From the NCBI GenBank assembly GCA_963734065.1, contig CAVTFN010000003.1, forward strand, positions 434,001 to 498,000: DNA of 64,000 nt, written 5' to 3'. The DNA comes from DATBLE01 sp963734065 (lineage in GTDB: Bacteria; Actinomycetota; Thermoleophilia; Gaiellales; Gaiellaceae). Below the pieces are notes generated by a model. That model ran no database searches, was not told where the DNA came from, and saw nothing but the letters and a program-made list of their open reading frames with translations. The translations under genes and the position numbers were made by a program. Positions 49,290 to 57,650 of the stretch are shown here, piece by piece; within the stretch, counting starts at the first letter, position 1, and every line of letters begins with the position of its first letter.

Positions 49290-52022
49290 TCAGGCGCGCT
49301 GCGCGAGCCTCCGCGCCAGCTCCGTCCGTGAGCGGATCTCGAGCTTCCGGTACACGGACGTGAGGGCCGCCTCGACCGTATGCACGGACAGTACGAGCTC
49401 CGCGGCCACTTCGCGGTTCGTCTTTCCCTCCGCGACCAGGTCGGCGACGCGCCGCTCGGTCGGCGTAAGGCCGCCCTCGGAAGGAGCGCGGCCGCCGATT
49501 CGCCCGAGCTCTGCGCGGGCGCGGTCGACGAAGGGTGGTGCGCCGAGATCCTCGAAGATGCGGAGCGCCTGCTCCAGCGTCGCCCGTGCTTCGCGTCGTC
49601 GTCGCAGCCGGCGCTGGACGGTGCCGACGGCGAGCAGCGTCCGGGCACGCTCGAGTGGAACCGCCCAGCCGTCGCCCGTGCGCGCCGCCTCCTCGAGCAG
49701 GCCGAGGCCGCTCTCGGGGTCGCCGACCGAGGCGAGCGCCTGCCCGCGTCCGCGGAGGCCGATCGAGATCGCGCGCGGGCGGCCGAGGGCGACGCCGCGG
49801 CGCTCGAGCGCAGTGGAGTACACCGCCGCCTCCTCAGCCTGCCCGGTCGCCGCATACGCCTCGATCAGATCACTGGCGAAGAGCCGCATCCCCGGCTCTG
49901 CGATCCCGAGCTCGTCGAAGCCCCGGGCGGCGGTCTCGAGATGCGGCAGCGCTTCTTGCGGGTCGTCCTCCGCGAGGGCGGCGAAGCCGAGCACCCACTC
50001 GTAGCGGGCACGGTGAAGACGGTCGTCGACGGCTGGCGCGAGTGCCTGGGCGACCGCGTCGCGGGCGAAGTCGAGATCCCCCCGGTGCGCGGCGATCACC
50101 GCTCGGATCCACAGTGCCGCCCCGACGCCCTGGGGGTCGCCGCTGTCCCGCCACTCCGTCAGAGCGGCGTCGGCGTGCTCGGCCGCCTGGTCCCAGTCGC
50201 CCGCACGCCACTCGACCTGGGCGAGGTGCATGAGCGCGTGCATGCGGCGGAAGGAATCGCCCCGCTGCGCCGCTGCCTCGAAGTCGTCCGAAAAGCCGAC
50301 CCGGGCGAGGTCGTGCTCGTCACGCCACATCCGGACGGTGGCGGCGGCGAACGCGGGGCGGAATCCCGTCACCACCTCCTCCAGGGATCCGCGCGCGAGC
50401 TCCTGTGCGCGCTCGAGCGAGGCGAGTGGATCGCCGTCGCAGCAGGCCCCCTCGAACCAGGCGCGGAACGCCAGCGCCTCCGCGGCGAGGGTGGCGTCTC
50501 CTGCGGCCTCCGCATCGTCGACCGCCGAGCGCGCGTGCTCGAGCGAGCGGCGGCAGTCGACCAGCAGGTACCCGAGGCCCAGCGACAGCGAGATGCGGGC
50601 CCGCAAGGCGTGGTTCGAGCCCGCCTCGGAGAGCGCCCTGGTCGCAGCCTCTGTCGGCTCCGGCGATGCCTCGGCCAGAGCGAGCAGCGCCCGTGCCCGG
50701 TCTTCGCCCGGCGGCAGGGCGTCCACTGCCTCGGAGGCGAGCTCTCGTGAGCGCGCGTAGTCGCCGGCGCCGCGCTGTGCGTCGGCGGCCGCCTGCACGC
50801 GCCGAACGCGCTCGCGATCGGCAGCCGCCGTCAGGCGCAGCGCGCGCTCCAGCAGCTCGGCGGCCACCTCCGGCGCTCCCCGGCCGCCGGCCTGGGCCGC
50901 GGCCCGCTCGAGCGCTGCGACCGCCTCGGGATCGACCCCGGACGCAGCCTGTGCGAGGTGGCGGGCGTGTTCCTCGGGATCTGTGACGACGGCGGCGATG
51001 CGACGGTGCAGGGTGCGCGCGCGCCCGGGCTCGATCCGGGCGGCGAGGCCGGACGCCAGGAGCGGATGGGTGAACGCAATCGCGTCGCCGTCGACCACGA
51101 TCACACCGGCCTCCGCCGCCGGTCGCAACGACGGCGGTCGGCCGAGCACCGAAGCGACCGCCTCGACGGTCGGATGCGCGAGCATGGCCGCGATCTGCAG
51201 CGCGCTCTCCGTCGTGCGCGGGAGCTTCCCGAGCCGGTCGTCGACGAGCGCCGTCAGGCTCGCCGGAATCTGCAGCGGTCTCTCCGGCTCCTGTTCGGCC
51301 ACGGACGCCGGCAACGAGCGGGCAAGCTCGAGTGCGTAGAACGGGTTGCCGCCCGACACCGCATGGATCTGATGGAGGATCGGCCGGGAAACCACGACGT
51401 CGAGGCGCTCCCGGAGCAGGTGCTGGATCGCGCCGCGACTCAAAGGGCCGAGTGCCAGCCGGATCAGGCGCTCGCCGCCGACGGCGCGGTCGAGGTCGTC
51501 CGCCGGGCCGTCCACCGTGGTTCGCCGGGCGACGAGGAAGCGGACGGGCTCGTCCTCGATGCGCCTGGCCGCGTACAGTAGGACGGCGGCCGATGGCTGG
51601 TCCAGCCACTGCAGGTCGTCGACCGCGACGAGCAGCGACCGGGAGCGGGCCAGGAGGCGAAGGGCGGAGAGGAAGGCGAAGGCGATCGCCTGCGGGTCGG
51701 GAGGGACGGCGTCGGGCTCCGCCAGCACGAGCGCGATCTCGAGCGCGCGCAGCTGCGGCCCGGGGAGCTCGGCCCGGATCTCGTCGAGCGAGCCCGCGAG
51801 CAGGTCGCCGACCGCGGCGAACGAGATCGTTGCCTCCACCTCCAGCGGTCGGGCGCGCAGGATTCGCCAGTCCGGCTCCGCCGCCGTCGCCGCTTCCGCC
51901 CACACCGTCGTCTTGCCGATTCCGGGCTCGCCCTCCAGCAACAGGACGGTGCCGGTCCCGGCGGGATCGAGGAACGACGCAACCCGGTCGAGCTCGCGCT
52001 CCCTGCCGACGGCGATGGCCAT
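49290..52022 (-). CDS. Large LuxR-family (LAL) regulator with AAA ATPase
   Basis: A 910-residue regulator. The N-terminal ATPase has AIAVGRERELDRVASFLDPA, Walker A LLEGEPGIGKTTVWAEAA and Walker B LLVAVDDLQWLDQPSAAVLL. A long TPR-like helical middle (~350-820) and a C-terminal LuxR helix-turn-helix (GLTPTERRVADLVAEGKTNR, EVAAELVLSVHTVEAALTSV, YRKLEIRSRTELARR) follow. This is the LAL/MalT-type plan; ATP and ligand binding drive activation. It is upstream, same strand, of the DUF4242-metallopeptidase-RCC1 group with a 68-base gap, so may control those exported proteins (inference). Confidence 0.94.
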   Translation of the reverse strand: MAIAVGRERELDRVASFLDPAGTGTVLLLEGEPGIGKTTVWAEAATAAEPDWRILRARPLEVEATISFAAVGDLLAGSLDEIRAELPGPQLRALEIALVLAEPDAVPPDPQAIAFAFLSALRLLARSRSLLVAVDDLQWLDQPSAAVLLYAARRIEDEPVRFLVARRTTVDGPADDLDRAVGGERLIRLALGPLSRGAIQHLLRERLDVVVSRPILHQIHAVSGGNPFYALELARSLPASVAEQEPERPLQIPASLTALVDDRLGKLPRTTESALQIAAMLAHPTVEAVASVLGRPPSLRPAAEAGVIVVDGDAIAFTHPLLASGLAARIEPGRARTLHRRIAAVVTDPEEHARHLAQAASGVDPEAVAALERAAAQAGGRGAPEVAAELLERALRLTAAADRERVRRVQAAADAQRGAGDYARSRELASEAVDALPPGEDRARALLALAEASPEPTEAATRALSEAGSNHALRARISLSLGLGYLLVDCRRSLEHARSAVDDAEAAGDATLAAEALAFRAWFEGACCDGDPLASLERAQELARGSLEEVVTGFRPAFAAATVRMWRDEHDLARVGFSDDFEAAAQRGDSFRRMHALMHLAQVEWRAGDWDQAAEHADAALTEWRDSGDPQGVGAALWIRAVIAAHRGDLDFARDAVAQALAPAVDDRLHRARYEWVLGFAALAEDDPQEALPHLETAARGFDELGIAEPGMRLFASDLIEAYAATGQAEEAAVYSTALERRGVALGRPRAISIGLRGRGQALASVGDPESGLGLLEEAARTGDGWAVPLERARTLLAVGTVQRRLRRRREARATLEQALRIFEDLGAPPFVDRARAELGRIGGRAPSEGGLTPTERRVADLVAEGKTNREVAAELVLSVHTVEAALTSVYRKLEIRSRTELARRLAQRA

Positions 52023-52072
52023 AGCGCCTCATACCAGGCGCCTGCCCCCGCGGGCAAGGGCTCGGACGACAG

Positions 52073-52687
52073 TTAGACGCGTTCGCGCAGCTGCCTGCGC
52101 ACGAACCAGATCCGCTGTCCGACGGTGATCCAGGCGGTCGCAGCGAGCAGGTAGATCGCCCACTGGAGCCCGCCCCAGGGCGCGAGCACGAGCCCTGCGG
52201 TGATCACCACCACACGCTCCGCCCGCGAGCCGATGCCGACGTCGCCCTTCAGGCCCAGCGTCTCGGCCTTCGAGCGCGTGTACGAGACCAGGAACGAGCC
52301 GGCCAGCGCTGCGAACGCGAAGGCCAGCGCAATCTCGTTGCCGTCGCGTGCGAAGGCCAGGGCGATCGCGCCGAGCATGAACGCCTCCCCGATCCGGTCT
52401 GTCGTGGAGTCGAGAAACGCGCCGAACGGCGTGGACTTCCCGCCCGCACGGGCGAGGGCGCCGTCCAGGATGTCCAGCAGCGAGCCGAGCACGAAGACGA
52501 CCGCGCCCGTCCAGAAGAACAGCCACTCGTTCCGGTACTCGAAATAGACGAGCACGGAGGCGGCCACGCACAGGGAGACGCCCAGCGCCGTGAGCATCGA
52601 CGGCGTCACACGCGTCTGCGCCAGGCCCGTCATCGACCGCGACGCGATCCGCCGTGCGCCGTCGGTGTAGGTGGACTTGACGTCCAC
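52073..52687 (-). CDS. CDP-alcohol phosphatidyltransferase (PgsA/PIP synthase type)
   Basis: A 204-residue integral membrane enzyme. The catalytic motif is intact: ILDGALARAGGKSTPFGAFL followed by DSTTDR, giving DGxxARxxxxxxxxGxxxDxxxD. Four to six helices surround it. In actinobacteria such enzymes join CDP-diacylglycerol to inositol 1-phosphate (PIP synthase) or glycerol phosphate. The ino1 gene 7 kb away and the adjacent PAP2 gene favour inositol lipid synthesis, but this is inference. GTG start (52685-52687), 11 bases after the PAP2 stop. Confidence 0.88.
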   Translation of the reverse strand: MDVKSTYTDGARRIASRSMTGLAQTRVTPSMLTALGVSLCVAASVLVYFEYRNEWLFFWTGAVVFVLGSLLDILDGALARAGGKSTPFGAFLDSTTDRIGEAFMLGAIALAFARDGNEIALAFAFAALAGSFLVSYTRSKAETLGLKGDVGIGSRAERVVVITAGLVLAPWGGLQWAIYLLAATAWITVGQRIWFVRRQLRERV

Positions 52688-52698
52688 GCGCGGAGGGG

Positions 52699-53454
52699 TC
52701 AGGCCGCTGCCGGGCTGGGGCGCAGGCGCCGCAGGATCGGGCGCCGGTAGACGACAACCGCCGCGAGGAGCGCGACCACGATGCCCGCGAGGATGTCGAG
52801 CCAGAAGTGGTTGCCGGTCGCCATCACCGCGAACCAGACCCACGCCGGCCAGAGCAGCCACAGCGCCTTCGCCCACCAGTGGCGGCAGACGAGCGCCATC
52901 GAGACGCCGACGATCAGGGCGTCTGCGGCATGCAGGCTGGGCATCGCCGCGTAGGGATTGGCCGCGAGCTGGATCAGGCCGCTGCCGTGGTTCAGGGTGC
53001 CGATGTTCGCGAGCGTGTCCGGGAAGCCGAAGGTCGGGAACATCCGCGGCGGCGCCGTCGGGACGACGATGTAACCGACGAGCCCGATGATGTTCGCGAG
53101 CAGGATCCAGTTGCGGAACCGCAGGAACGCTGCGTTCCGTCTCAGGTAGATCCAGAGGAGCGCGAGCCCGACGACCGTGAACTCGGAGTTCCAGTACGTC
53201 CAGTTGACGAGCAGCATCAGGAAGTGCGACCCGGAGACGAGATTCGCGGCGGTCAGTTCGAACAGGTCGCCGACCCGCTCCTCGATCCGGATGACGCCGA
53301 GGCCGTTCTCGAACGCCTGCGTCGGATTGCGGTCGGCGAAGCCGCGGACCACCTGATAGAGGGCGAGGAAGCCGAACCAGATGGCAACCTGCAGCCCGAG
53401 GTCTGCCCATCCTCTGGGCAGGTGTCTACGGCCTGCTTGGACGAGTGCGGTCAT
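52699..53454 (-). CDS. PAP2-superfamily membrane phosphatase/lipid transferase (AUR1-like)
   Basis: A 251-residue membrane protein with about six helices. PAP2 motifs: PTAPPRMFPTFGFPDT, YAAMPSLHAADALIVGVSM (PSLHA) and ATGNHFWLDILAGIVVAL (HxxxD). They match the AUR1-like branch that handles inositol phospholipids. Directly upstream of the phosphatidyltransferase, it might remove the phosphate from phosphatidylinositol phosphate. ATG start; the upstream gap to moaA on the other side is 72 bases with moaA transcribed toward it. Confidence 0.88.
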   Translation of the reverse strand: MTALVQAGRRHLPRGWADLGLQVAIWFGFLALYQVVRGFADRNPTQAFENGLGVIRIEERVGDLFELTAANLVSGSHFLMLLVNWTYWNSEFTVVGLALLWIYLRRNAAFLRFRNWILLANIIGLVGYIVVPTAPPRMFPTFGFPDTLANIGTLNHGSGLIQLAANPYAAMPSLHAADALIVGVSMALVCRHWWAKALWLLWPAWVWFAVMATGNHFWLDILAGIVVALLAAVVVYRRPILRRLRPSPAAA

Positions 53455-53526
53455 AAATCGTGCTCCCGGGCGGGCATACGGATACTAACGAGACAGGTGG
53501 CGGTCTTCATTCCTTCCGTTCTTCCC

Positions 53527-54528
53527 CTACCCGCCGATGTAGGACATCTCCACCCTCGGCAGGTCGGCCGTGTTCGCCGAGCGGATCTCCGAGTAGCGGT
53601 CGGTTCGCCGGCCCCAGATCCGGCCGATCTCGTCGCGCAGCTCGCCGTCTGACCGGCCGCCGCGCACCAGTGCGCGCAGGTCGTGGCCCCGGACGCCGAA
53701 GAGGCAGGTGTAGAGGCGACCCTCGGCGGAGAGCCGGGCGCGCGTGCAGTCGCCGCAGAACGGCTGCGTGACGGATGCGATCACTCCGATCTCTCCGCCG
53801 CCGTCCCGGTACCGCCACCGCTTCGCCACCTCGCCGCGGTAGTTGGGCTCGGCCGGCTCGACCGGCAGCTCGGCATCGATCGCGGCGACGATCTCGGCCG
53901 CGGGGACGACGTCATCGAGCCGCCAGCCGTTCGAGTGGCCGACGTCCATGTACTCGATGAAGCGGAGAATGTGGCCGCGCTCCCGGAAGAGGCGCGCCAT
54001 CGGCAGCACGCTGTCCTCGTTCACGCCGCGTTTCACGACCATGTTGACCTTCACCGGGAGCCCGACCGCGGCGGCGGCGTCGATCCCGTCGAGCACGCGC
54101 TCGACGGGGAAGTCGACGTCGTTCATCGCCGTGAAGACCTCGTCGTCGAGCGAGTCGAGGCTGACCGTCACCCGGCGCAGGCCGGCATCGCGGAGTGCCT
54201 TCGCCTTCTGCGGGAGGAGCGAGCCGTTGGTGGTCAACGTCAGGTCGAGGCCGTCGATCGCAGCCAGCTGCTCGATCAGCCGCTCGAGATCGCGCCGGAC
54301 GAGCGGCTCACCGCCCGTGATCCGGATCTTCTCGACCCCGTGCGCGGTGAACGCGCGCGCGAGGCGCTCGATCTCCTCGAAGCTGAGCAGCTCGCGCCGG
54401 TCGAGGAAGCGGTAGTCGCGCCCGAAGACCTCCCTGGGCATGCAGTAGACGCACCGGAAGTTGCAGCGGTCCGTGACGGAGACCCGGAGGTCGCGGAGCG
54501 GACGCCCGAGAATGTCGCGCACGCTCAT
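53527..54528 (-). CDS. moaA: GTP 3',8-cyclase (radical SAM), molybdenum cofactor synthesis
   Basis: First step of molybdopterin synthesis, converting GTP to 3',8-cH2GTP. 333 residues. N-terminal cluster: VTDRCNFRCVYCMP (Cys22, 26, 29); SAM motifs KIRITGGEPLVRRDLERLI and VSLDSLDDEVFTAM. C-terminal cluster: FCGDCTRARLSAEGRLYTC with three Cys; the tail ends YIGG, the catalytic double glycine. All essential parts are present. No other moa gene or molybdenum riboswitch is seen in the window. Confidence 0.97.
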   Translation of the reverse strand: MSVRDILGRPLRDLRVSVTDRCNFRCVYCMPREVFGRDYRFLDRRELLSFEEIERLARAFTAHGVEKIRITGGEPLVRRDLERLIEQLAAIDGLDLTLTTNGSLLPQKAKALRDAGLRRVTVSLDSLDDEVFTAMNDVDFPVERVLDGIDAAAAVGLPVKVNMVVKRGVNEDSVLPMARLFRERGHILRFIEYMDVGHSNGWRLDDVVPAAEIVAAIDAELPVEPAEPNYRGEVAKRWRYRDGGGEIGVIASVTQPFCGDCTRARLSAEGRLYTCLFGVRGHDLRALVRGGRSDGELRDEIGRIWGRRTDRYSEIRSANTADLPRVEMSYIGG

Positions 54529-54570
54529 GCGTCCACTGTAACGAGCACGGCCGAGGCCGCGCAGAGTCGC

Positions 54571-55444
54571 TCAGAGACGGTGCGAGATCGCCGCGGCGAA
54601 GCGCTTTGCGGCTGCCTCTCCGAACGAGAGATACAAGGACGGCTCGGCGACCTCGAGTTCCAGCACCTGCTCTCCCATCAGGTCGACGCGGCCGTAGAGG
54701 AGGGGTGCAGAGGCGCAGGCGAGCGCGGCCTCGGCGATTTCCCGCTCCGCAGCGGTCGCCTCGGCCGGGCCGAGCTCCTCGTCGAGGTAGAGGACGTCCC
54801 GGTCGCCTGCTGCGGGCAGCGGCACCCGGCGCCGGACCGCGTGCGAGTACTCGCCGTCGAGGTACACGAGCGCCTTTTCGTCATGCTGGCCGAGATAGGG
54901 CTGGACCATCGCCGTGCGGTTCTCGGCGTGGATGCGGGCGACGAGCGCCCGGGCGGCCGCGGGCCTCCTGGGCGTCGAACCGCGCCGAGCTGCGCCCACC
55001 GGCCGAGATCGCCGGTTTGACCACGAACGCGTCGTCCGGCGGCTGCAGCTCGTCGCCCGGCCCGACGAAGGTCGTCGGTACCACCGGCACGCCGGCGGCT
55101 GCGAGATCCGTGAGGTAGCGCTGCTTGTCCGTGTTCCACTCGAGCATCTCGAGCGGGTTGAGGACGCGCGGCACGGACGCCGCCCACCCGAGGAAGTCGT
55201 CGCGGCGCTCGGCGTAGTCCCAGGTCGAGCGCGGAAGGACGAGGTCGTAGCCGCTCCAGTCGACGGCGGCATCGTCCCAAACGGCCGCTTCGGACTCGAC
55301 TCCCCCGGCGGCGAGCGCGGCGATCAGCAGCGGGAAGTCCTCGTCGCCGTCGGGCAGCTCGGCGCACGTCGCCAGCGCGACCCGCGCACCCGAGCGGGGA
55401 CTGACCCCGGAGGGGTCTGTCCCGACAGAGACGGGGCGGCGCAA
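54571..55444 (-). pseudogene. ATP-grasp (RimK-like) gene with a frameshift
   Basis: Two overlapping frames carry one protein. The first (from ~55444 to ~54970) has VALATCAELPDGDEDFPLLI, DLVLPRSTWDYAERRDDFLG, NTDKQRYLTDLAAAGVPVVP and AFVVKPAISAGGRSS, the ATP-binding lysine region. The second (~54980 to 54571) continues ARIHAENRTAMVQPYLGQHD, EKALVYLDGEYSHAVRRRVP, YGRVDLMGEQVLELEVAEPS. They join in a G/C-rich stretch near 54970. Product type: ATP-grasp ligase adding an amino acid or similar. No ATG/GTG start is found in frame; a TTG at 55442-55444 sits within family B palindromes. It may be a young pseudogene or a one-base sequence error. Confidence 0.75.
55396..55423. repeat. Dispersed palindrome (family B), degenerate copy at the ATP-grasp 5' end
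   Basis: GGGGACTGACCCC and GGGGTCTGTCCC around GGA, complementary but for a centre mismatch. It would code for the first residues of the ATP-grasp protein if translation starts at 55444. Confidence 0.8.
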
Positions 55445-55451
55445 GCCTTCA

Positions 55452-55478
55452 GGGTCAGACCCCTGCGGGGTCAGACCC
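55452..55478. repeat. Dispersed palindrome (family B), exact copy supplying a stop codon
   Basis: The same 27 bases as 39220-39246 (GGGTCAGACCC twice around CTGCGG). It contains the TGA that ends the first M29 aminopeptidase gene. Confidence 0.92.
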
Positions 55479-56568
55479 CACCGACCCCTACCCAGACTCC
55501 GTTCTCCTGGACGACCTCGCCGTCCAGCTCGATCCTGCCGCCCGCGCGCAGGTCCTTGATCAGATCCCAGTGGAGCGAGCTGACGTTCGTCCCACCGACC
55601 TTCGGGTAGCTGGCGCCGACCGCGAGGTGGACAGTCCCGGCCATCTTCTCGTCGTAGAGGATGTTGCGCATCGGACGGGTGATGCCGGCATTGCAGCCGA
55701 TCCCGAGCTCGCCGACGAACCGCGCGCCGTCGTCGATGTCGAGCGCGGCGAGCAGCTCGGCCTCGCCCTGCTCGGCGGATGCCTCCTCGACTCGCCCCTT
55801 GCGGAAGGTCAGGCGGATCCCCGAGACGGGCGCGGACTCCAGCTCGGTGGGGACGTCGAAGGAGATCGTCCCCTCGGCCGAGTCCTCGATCGGCGAGTAG
55901 AAGAACTCGCCCCCCGGCATGTTCACGTGGCCGTCGTCGACCTCGCCCTTGCGGCCGCGGAGCGACAGCGTCAGATCGGTCTCGTCGCCGACGATGCGCA
56001 CCTCGTCCGCGTCGTCGAACCGGGCCACCAGCCGGTGCATCGACTTCGACTCCGCGTCCCAGTCGCGCAGGCACGCGCCGTAGAAGAAGTCCTCGAACGC
56101 GGCCAGCGGCATGCCCGCCTCCTGAGCGAACGCGTTGGTCGGGTACTGGCAGCCGACCCAGGGGATCTCGTCCGCCATCGTCCGCCGGAAGAACGGCGCC
56201 GACGCCCGTTTCATCAGTGCCCGGCGCTCGGCGCCGACCTCGGCGACCCCGCGGGTGTTGTCCGGCGCCTCGACGGTGATCCGAGCGTCCATGTGGTCGG
56301 AGGCGTGGAGATCGATCGGCGCGATCTCGCCGACCAGCTCGAGCGGCGCCTCGGACGCCCACGGCTCGTCGTTCGGGAAGAGGGTGAAATTCATCCGCAG
56401 GAGCGGGTAGGCGCCGCGCTCGGCGACGAGCCGGATCAGCTCCTCGATCAGCGGGCGTGCCTCCGGCTGTGCCCTGATCAGCACCTGCCAGCCCGGCTGG
56501 ACGTTCAGCGACCGCTCGACCAGCAGGCGCGCGTACTCGCCGACCCGCGGGTCTAGAGCGTCCACCAT
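55471..56568 (-). CDS. M29-type aminopeptidase, paralogue 1
   Basis: A 365-residue metal aminopeptidase (AmpS/aminopeptidase T family). MVDALDPRVGEYARLLVERS, ADEIPWVGCQYPTNAFAQEA, TDLTLSLRGRKGEVDDGHVN, MPGGEFFYSPIEDSAEGTIS, ARFVGELGIGCNAGITRPMR, DEKMAGTVHLAVGASYPKVG and SSLHWDLIKDL carry the family's Glu, His, Tyr and Asp metal ligands. It is one of three tandem copies; its start overlaps the stop of copy 2. Its tail GVWVGVGGV differs from the paralogues because a dispersed palindrome provides the last codons and stop. Confidence 0.92.
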   Translation of the reverse strand: MVDALDPRVGEYARLLVERSLNVQPGWQVLIRAQPEARPLIEELIRLVAERGAYPLLRMNFTLFPNDEPWASEAPLELVGEIAPIDLHASDHMDARITVEAPDNTRGVAEVGAERRALMKRASAPFFRRTMADEIPWVGCQYPTNAFAQEAGMPLAAFEDFFYGACLRDWDAESKSMHRLVARFDDADEVRIVGDETDLTLSLRGRKGEVDDGHVNMPGGEFFYSPIEDSAEGTISFDVPTELESAPVSGIRLTFRKGRVEEASAEQGEAELLAALDIDDGARFVGELGIGCNAGITRPMRNILYDEKMAGTVHLAVGASYPKVGGTNVSSLHWDLIKDLRAGGRIELDGEVVQENGVWVGVGGV

Positions 56569-57650
56569 CCCTTCTCCTGGACGACCTCGCCGTCGAGCTC
56601 GATCCGGCCGCCGGGCCGAAGGTCCTTGACCATGTCCCAGTGGACGGCGCTGTGGTTCGTGCCGCCGACCATCGGCACCCCCGCACCGACCGCCAGGTGC
56701 ACCGTTCCGTCGATCTTCTCGTCGAAGAGCGTGTTGCGGGTGTGCCGCTGGATTCCGGGGTTGCAGCCGATGCCGAGCTCGCCGATCCGGCGCGCGCCCT
56801 CGTCCGTGTCGAGCGCGCCGATCAGGAAGGTCTCGTTCGCGGTCGCCGCGGCGTCGACGACCTTGCCGCCCTCGAAGCGCAGCCGGACGCCCTCGCAGAT
56901 CGCGCCCTGGTAGACAGCGGGGAACTCCGAGAACTCGACGACGCCCTCGGCCGAGTCCTCGACCGGCGAGTAGAAGAACTCGCCGCCCGGCATGTTGTAG
57001 TGGGCGTCGTCGACGAGGCCGGAGCGGCCGGCGATCGACAGGGTGAGGTCGGTGCCGGCGCCGACGATACGGACGGTCTCGGCGGCGTCGAACCGCTCCG
57101 TGTAGCGGCTCATCCGCGCGGCTTCCGCCTCCCAGTCCAGGAGGCAGGCGCCGAAGACGAAGTCGGCGTAGTCGGCGAGCGTCATCCCCGCCTCCTGGGC
57201 GAGCGCCTCGGTCGGGTAGAGGCAACCCACCCACGGGAGCTCGCCGGTCAGCCGCCGCCGCGTGAAGTCGATCGACGCCTGGCGCAGCATCTGGCGCCGC
57301 TCCGGCGAGAGGATCGTCCCGCCGCGCGTGTTCTCCGACCCGAAGACCAGCAGCCAGGCGTCGAGCTCCTCGCGCACGCGCGCCTCGCCCGGCGCCATCG
57401 TTCCCAGCAGGTCTTCCGGGGCCTCGCTCGCCCAGAGGCTGTCGAACGGCACCTGCTCCTGGTCGACGTAGGAGAGCCGCACGAGCGGCCATGCCCCTTT
57501 CCGTCCGATCTGGCGGACGAGCTCCTCGACCAGCGGCCGGGCCGAGGGCGTCGCCACCACCATCACCTGCCAGCCCGCCTGGACGCCGAGCGACCGGTCG
57601 ACCAGGAGCCGGGCGTACTGCTCGACGCGCGGGTCTACGAAAGCGCCCAT
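56553..57650 (-). CDS. M29-type aminopeptidase, paralogue 2
   Basis: A 365-residue aminopeptidase aligned throughout with its neighbours: FVDPRVEQYARLLVDRSLGV, TGELPWVGCLYPTEALAQEA, TDLTLSIAGRSGLVDDAHYN, MPGGEFFYSPVEDSAEGVVE, RIGELGIGCNPGIQRHTRNT, DGTVHLAVGAGVPMVGG, SAVHWDMVKDL. Metal ligands are kept. It overlaps copy 1 by 16 bases and copy 3 by 16 bases. Family activity: release of N-terminal residues with Co/Zn/Mn. Copy-specific differences lie mainly in residues ~60-110. Confidence 0.92.
   Translation of the reverse strand: MGAFVDPRVEQYARLLVDRSLGVQAGWQVMVVATPSARPLVEELVRQIGRKGAWPLVRLSYVDQEQVPFDSLWASEAPEDLLGTMAPGEARVREELDAWLLVFGSENTRGGTILSPERRQMLRQASIDFTRRRLTGELPWVGCLYPTEALAQEAGMTLADYADFVFGACLLDWEAEAARMSRYTERFDAAETVRIVGAGTDLTLSIAGRSGLVDDAHYNMPGGEFFYSPVEDSAEGVVEFSEFPAVYQGAICEGVRLRFEGGKVVDAAATANETFLIGALDTDEGARRIGELGIGCNPGIQRHTRNTLFDEKIDGTVHLAVGAGVPMVGGTNHSAVHWDMVKDLRPGGRIELDGEVVQEKGWWTL

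Noticed and set aside
53455..53526. Possible molybdenum riboswitch near moaA
   Set aside because: This gap is downstream of moaA, and I could not see a Moco-type fold in the ~40 bases upstream of its start either.
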